From assembly GCA_015069695.1 (NCBI GenBank), contig JADCRZ010000050.1:1-43260 (forward strand): 43,260 nt of DNA. Reading direction: 5' to 3'. Below are positions 39,867 through 43,260 of the stretch, in pieces. Within the stretch, counting starts at the first letter, position 1, and each line of letters begins with the position of its first letter. The notes under the pieces were generated by a model that was not told the origin of the DNA, did not search any database, and saw only the letters and a program-made list of their open reading frames with translations. This DNA comes from Williamsia sp. (GTDB lineage: Bacteria > Bacteroidota > Bacteroidia > Chitinophagales > Chitinophagaceae). The translations under genes were made by a program, and so were the position numbers.

Positions 39867-41273
39867 ATGGACATAAACTTTAATGTTGACAAGCAGCACA
39901 CACTTGTTTCCCCTATCAGCATCTCAGGTACAGGCCTGCATACAGGCGAACTCGTGAGCATGATTTTGAAACCTGCAGAACCTGGCACCGGCTTCCGGTT
40001 TCAGCGAACCGATTTGCCAGGCACACCCGTTATCAAGGCAGACTGCGACCTGGTTACCAGCACCGACCGCGGAACTACGCTGGAAGACAAGGGTGCAAAG
40101 GTGAGCACGGTGGAACACATCCTGGCTGCTTTGGTGGGTATGGGCGTTGACAATGTACTGATTGAACTGGACGGACAAGAAGTTCCGATCATTGACGGTA
40201 GCTCACAGCCATTTACCGACCTGATTGCTCAAACAGGGGTGGCAGAACAGGATGCCGCCAAAGTGTGGTATACACTGGATGACAATATTTCTTTTACAGA
40301 TGAAAACAAGCGGGTCGAGATCATGGCCCTGCCATCATCCAGCTATAAGATCACGACCCTGATCGACTTCAACTCGCCGGTGCTTGGCACCCAGCACGCC
40401 GATCTGAAAAACATCATGGATTTTCAAACCGAGATAGCACCCTGCAGAACATTTTGTTTTTTGCATGAACTGGAAATGCTGCTCGACAACGACCTCATCA
40501 AAGGCGGAGACATCAACAATGCCATTGTGGTGGTTGACAGACCTGTTACAGCGGAAGAAAAGGACAGGCTGGCCAAGGCTTTCGGCCGCGATAACATAGA
40601 AGTAAAAAGCGAAGGCTATCTCAACAACCTGGAACTGCGTTTTCCGAATGAGCCGGCCCGCCACAAGCTGCTCGATATTGTAGGTGACCTGGCCCTGATC
40701 GGCTATCCGGTAAAAGCACAGATCATTGCCAGCAGGCCCGGACACAATGCCAACGTAGCTTTTGCCAAAAAGATCAAACAGATCATCCGGCAAAAAAGCA
40801 AAACGGTCCAGGCACCTGCGTACGATCCCAACCGCCCGCCGCTTTACAATGCGCAACAGATAGAAGCGACCCTGCCGCACCGCTATCCGTTTTTGCTGGT
40901 CGACAAAATCATCGAATTAACCGACAAGCACATTACGGGCATTAAAAACGTTACTTTTAACGAGCCGTTTTTTGTGGGGCATTTCCCGGGAAATCCTATT
41001 ATGCCGGGCGTGCTGCAGATAGAAGCGCTGGCGCAAACCGGCGGCATCCTGGCCATCAATGCCTTGCCGCAGGGTAAATACGACACCTATTTTTTAAAGA
41101 TCGACAATTGCAAATTCAAGAAGATGGTTGTGCCGGGTGATACCATGATACTACGGATGGAACTGACTTCACCGATCAGGCGGGGTATCTGTGAGATGAA
41201 TGGAACCGTTTTTGTAGGCAATAAGGTCTGTACGGAAGCCACACTCACAGCCCAGTTGGTAAAGCAGCAGTAG
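39867..41273 (+). CDS. lpxC: Bifunctional LpxC deacetylase / FabZ dehydratase
   Basis: A 468-residue fusion typical of Bacteroidota. Residues 1-~310 are LpxC, the zinc UDP-3-O-acyl-GlcNAc deacetylase that commits lipid A synthesis. Zinc ligands are in STVEHILAAL and RHKLLDIVGDLALIG, and the catalytic His is in RPGHNANV. Residues ~330-468 are FabZ, the 3-hydroxyacyl-ACP dehydratase, with LPHRYPFLLVDKI and the active-site stretch from EPFFVGHFPGNPIMPGVLQ to the Glu in IEALAQTGG. Both domains look intact. It heads a plus-strand cluster with lpxA and an ABC ATPase. lpxD, which often precedes this fusion, is not here. Confidence 0.96.
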   Translation: MDINFNVDKQHTLVSPISISGTGLHTGELVSMILKPAEPGTGFRFQRTDLPGTPVIKADCDLVTSTDRGTTLEDKGAKVSTVEHILAALVGMGVDNVLIELDGQEVPIIDGSSQPFTDLIAQTGVAEQDAAKVWYTLDDNISFTDENKRVEIMALPSSSYKITTLIDFNSPVLGTQHADLKNIMDFQTEIAPCRTFCFLHELEMLLDNDLIKGGDINNAIVVVDRPVTAEEKDRLAKAFGRDNIEVKSEGYLNNLELRFPNEPARHKLLDIVGDLALIGYPVKAQIIASRPGHNANVAFAKKIKQIIRQKSKTVQAPAYDPNRPPLYNAQQIEATLPHRYPFLLVDKIIELTDKHITGIKNVTFNEPFFVGHFPGNPIMPGVLQIEALAQTGGILAINALPQGKYDTYFLKIDNCKFKKMVVPGDTMILRMELTSPIRRGICEMNGTVFVGNKVCTEATLTAQLVKQQ

Positions 41274-41432
41274 GTTCTGCACCGGGAGCAAGGATGGTTC
41301 ACCGGAAGCGCAGGCCTCAGCATATTCACAGGGCATTTCTAAAAATCTAATTACAAAATTTTTGACATCCGATGCCAATTATTCAATCAATCAGAACATG
41401 TCTGATGAATGTTCCGACATAGCCAAAAATAT

Positions 41433-42230
41433 ATGATTCATCCGCACACGTATATACATCCGAATGCCCGGTTGGCTACCAACGTTAAAGTAGATCCGTT
41501 TACAGTAATTCATCAGGATGTAGAAATTGGCGAAGGCACCTGGATCGCCTCCAATGTAACCATTATGGAAGGCGCCCGCATTGGAAAGAACTGCCGGGTG
41601 TTTCCGGGTGCGGTCATTGCCGCCATACCCCAGGATTTAAAATTCAAAGGGGAGTATTCAACCGTTGAAATCGGCGACAATACGACGATCCGGGAATTTG
41701 TAACGATCAACCGCGGAACAAAAGACCGGGAAAAAACGGTTGTAGGCACCAACTGCCTGATACAGGCCTATTGCCACCTGGCACACGACTGCATTGTTGG
41801 CAACAATTGCGTGATGAGCAACAACACGCAGGTAGCCGGCCATGTGATCATTGAGGACTGGGCCATCCTCGGCGGCATGTGCGCCCTGCACCAGTTTGTG
41901 CGGATCGGGCAACATTCTTTTATCAGCGGCGGCTCCCTGATCGGTAAAGACGTACCGCCTTTTATAAAGGCCGCCCGCAACCCGTTGAGCTATGCCGGGG
42001 TTAATTCAGTGGGGCTCAAGCGCCGCGGCTTCAGCAATGAACGCATCAACGACATCCTCAATATTTACCGCTATATCTACAACAAGGGCATGAATACGAC
42101 CCAGGCGCTTGAATACATTGAAGAAGAGCTGCCGGCCAGCGATGAGCGCGACGAGATCGTCACCTTTGTACGGGAAAGCGGCCGCGGTATTATCAAACGC
42201 TTTACGAAAGGCAGCGGTGATGAAGATTAG
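41433..42230 (+). CDS. lpxA: Acyl-ACP--UDP-N-acetylglucosamine O-acyltransferase
   Basis: A 265-residue left-handed beta-helix enzyme that makes the first acylation in lipid A synthesis. Hexapeptide repeats run from HPHTYIHPNARLATNVKVD to about residue 190. The catalytic His is in AYCHLAHDCIVGNN. The C-terminal helical domain contains GLKRRGFSNERINDI. I chose the ATG at 41433, since LpxA proteins begin M-I-x-P; an upstream ATG at 41409 adds eight unconserved residues. The length matches E. coli LpxA (262). Its last 11 nt overlap the ABC ATPase start. Confidence 0.94.
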   Translation: MIHPHTYIHPNARLATNVKVDPFTVIHQDVEIGEGTWIASNVTIMEGARIGKNCRVFPGAVIAAIPQDLKFKGEYSTVEIGDNTTIREFVTINRGTKDREKTVVGTNCLIQAYCHLAHDCIVGNNCVMSNNTQVAGHVIIEDWAILGGMCALHQFVRIGQHSFISGGSLIGKDVPPFIKAARNPLSYAGVNSVGLKRRGFSNERINDILNIYRYIYNKGMNTTQALEYIEEELPASDERDEIVTFVRESGRGIIKRFTKGSGDED

Positions 42231-42873
42231 CTGCGCCAACGCAGGCAAACGTTTCAACCGCGATTGGGTCTTCCGTCATATCAACTATGAGTTCAGTCCG
42301 GGAAACCGGTACGCTATCACCGGTCCCAACGGTTCCGGCAAATCAACCCTTTTACAGATCCTGGCAGGTGCAGTAACAGCAAGTGAGGGAGCAATCGGTT
42401 ATGCGTTGCCGGTAGACAAAGAAGAATCGGCGGCCCTTTCAACCATCGGTCCGGATCATGTATACCGGCATATTTCGCTGGCAGCACCTTACCTGGACAT
42501 TGTAGAGGAAATGACGCTGACAGAATTTTTTTATTTCCACCAAACCTTCAAGCCTTTTCTGCCCTCCATAACTGTCAGGAACATTGTTTCCAGCATCGGG
42601 CTGCAACAAGCGGCAGGCAAGCAAATCCGCTATTATTCCAGCGGCATGAAGCAACGCGTCCGGCTCGCCCAGGCCATCTTCTCCCACACCCCCTGCCTCC
42701 TCCTCGATGAACCCTGCTCCAACCTCGACCTGGCAGGCATCCGCCTCTACCACCAGCTCATCAGGGAATACGCCCAAGACCGCCTCATCATCGTCAGCTC
42801 CAACGACGAACAAGAATACTCGTTCTGCGAACATGCGATCAATATTCTTGATTTCAAGCTGTCTGAACCTTGA
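42220..42873 (+). CDS. ABC-transporter ATPase with altered Q- and H-loops
   Basis: A 217-residue ATP-binding subunit. Walker A is GPNGSGKST, the signature is YYSSGMKQRVRLAQ, and Walker B plus D-loop is CLLLDEPCSNLDL. The H-loop region reads IIVSSNDEQEY, with Asn where the switch His normally stands. The Q-loop region reads SLAAPYLDI, with no clear Gln. It overlaps lpxA by 11 nt, so it is co-translated. No permease gene is adjacent. An envelope-lipid export role is suggested only by position. Its C-terminus, LSEP, ends inside a repeat motif shared with two other genes in the window. Confidence 0.85.
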   Translation: MKISCANAGKRFNRDWVFRHINYEFSPGNRYAITGPNGSGKSTLLQILAGAVTASEGAIGYALPVDKEESAALSTIGPDHVYRHISLAAPYLDIVEEMTLTEFFYFHQTFKPFLPSITVRNIVSSIGLQQAAGKQIRYYSSGMKQRVRLAQAIFSHTPCLLLDEPCSNLDLAGIRLYHQLIREYAQDRLIIVSSNDEQEYSFCEHAINILDFKLSEP

Positions 42874-42904
42874 TTTACAGGATTGATGGGATTCGCAGGA
42901 TGGG
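42869..42904. repeat. 9-nt periodic GATT repeat, copy 1
   Basis: Four consecutive degenerate 9-mers, CTTGATTTA, CAGGATTGA, TGGGATTCG and CAGGATGGG, begin at the stop codon of the ABC gene. A similar array lies at 43030-43065. Confidence 0.6.
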
Positions 42905-43029
42905 AGGCATCGGAGATTGAAGTAAAGAACTTTGCCGGCAGCGGGTTTTATGCTTTTTGAAGCGTTGCATTCATGGGCTCTTTCTGCTTTCTTTGCTTTC
43001 TTCTGTTCGGAATTATTTTTGTCTCGAAC

Positions 43030-43065
43030 CAGGATTCCACGGATTAGGAGATTATGGGATTGCAG
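43030..43065. repeat. 8-9-nt periodic GATT repeat, copy 2
   Basis: ATT triplets recur at 43034, 43043, 43051 and 43059 in words CAGGATTCC, ACGGATTAG, GAGATTATG and GGGATTGCA. Similar to the array at 42869-42904. Confidence 0.55.
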
Positions 43066-43112
43066 CTTGAGAGTGGATCATCTGGAAGAAGTACTAGCCT
43101 GTATATCTTTCT

Positions 43113-43195
43113 TTTTTTGTTATTCCGCCGGGGCGCTTCTTGGTGTTGCACGTGCTGTATGCTTGCGCGCCCCGAGCGGAATCTCTATAGGGCGG
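43113..43195 (+). repeat. Palindromic repeat copy C
   Basis: Left arm ATTCCGCCGGGGCGC (43122-43136) pairs with GCGCCCCGAGCGGAAT (43167-43182), with flanks TTTTTGTT and CTCTATAGGGCGG. Same orientation as copy B and opposite to copy A. Confidence 0.75.
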
Positions 43196-43238
43196 GATGG
43201 TATGATGATCTGCTAAAGTCTGACTAAGCAGAAACCAG

Positions 43239-43260
43239 CCGCTCCGCAGAGATCCTGTAA
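43239..43260 (-). repeat. Partial palindromic repeat copy D, cut by window edge
   Basis: CCGCTCCGCAGAGATCCTGTAA matches the outer flank and first arm half of copy B (read in reverse orientation). The rest should continue beyond the window. Confidence 0.6.

Larger units (their letters stand above)
42874..43260. other. 387-bp non-coding region at the window end
   Basis: No credible gene. It holds two GATT-periodic arrays, palindromic repeat copy C and the first half of another palindrome cut by the window edge. Short open frames here read through the repeats and have no family similarity. Confidence 0.6.

Noticed and set aside
42932-43216. 94-codon frame at the window end as a gene
   Set aside because: It reads straight through the GATT arrays and palindromic repeat C and has no protein features.
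1-43260. CRISPR array, tRNA, rRNA or intact insertion sequence
   Set aside because: I looked for regular direct repeats with spacers, tRNA-like cloverleaves in the intergenic stretches and transposase motifs, and found none.

Overview
The window looks like chromosomal DNA of a Bacteroidota bacterium, most likely in or near the Chitinophagaceae. The evidence is a SusC/SusD outer-membrane pair, a fused LpxC-FabZ lipid A enzyme, eight matches to the Bacteroidota -7 promoter element TAnnTTTG just upstream of start codons, few Shine-Dalgarno sites and many Sec, Tat or lipobox export signals. This is inference from gene content; no marker gene such as 16S rRNA is present. I found no tRNA, rRNA, CRISPR array, prophage or complete insertion sequence.

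Layout. (1) 107-2283, minus strand: a tight three-gene operon of a zinc alcohol dehydrogenase, a purine-nucleoside phosphorylase and an AhpD-like protein of the arsenosugar-associated type. (2) 2516-8500: individual genes for a fatty-acid desaturase, a periplasmic cyclophilin, an AI-2E family permease, a small exported plug-like protein, and a secreted SMP-30 lactonase followed by a Tat-exported Gfo/Idh/MocA oxidoreductase. (3) 8972-30060: a polysaccharide utilisation region. A plus-strand operon encodes SusC, SusD, two surface lipoproteins and an alginate-lyase-like domain fused to a right-handed beta-helix. A minus-strand operon encodes three heparinase II/III-type lyases and a BNR propeller. 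Next come a GH16, a DUF6786-like lipoprotein and a DUF2961 (GH172-type) protein. An AT-rich insert at 17647-18290 holds a GIY-YIG nuclease gene and palindromic repeats. (4) 30292-33487: a small unknown protein, an RRM RNA-binding protein, a second desaturase and a phosphodiesterase. (5) 33616-36412: a probable copper or soft-metal module, made of an HMA-like/AraC regulator, an HMA-MauE membrane protein and a His/Met-rich outer-membrane protein. (6) 36469-39678: pdhB, thrC and a LysR regulator. (7) 39867-42873: lpxC-fabZ, lpxA and an ABC ATPase, followed by repeats.

How the genes may work together. The polysaccharide region has four candidate lyases but no unsaturated-uronyl hydrolase (GH88/GH105), sulfatase, uronate catabolism genes or linked regulator. 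It therefore probably handles extracellular and periplasmic depolymerisation of a uronic-acid-containing glycan, with later steps encoded elsewhere. The exported lactonase and oxidoreductase just upstream could oxidise released sugars. The substrate cannot be read from sequence alone.

The least explained structures are non-coding: a family of ~80-bp palindromes (18028-18110, 18291-18369, 43113-43195, and a partial copy at the window edge), a recurring TCTGAACC motif that gives three unrelated proteins the same C-terminal SEP-stop, a 28-bp perfect dyad on the promoter and start codon of the metal gene, and stacked dyads between thrC and the LysR gene.
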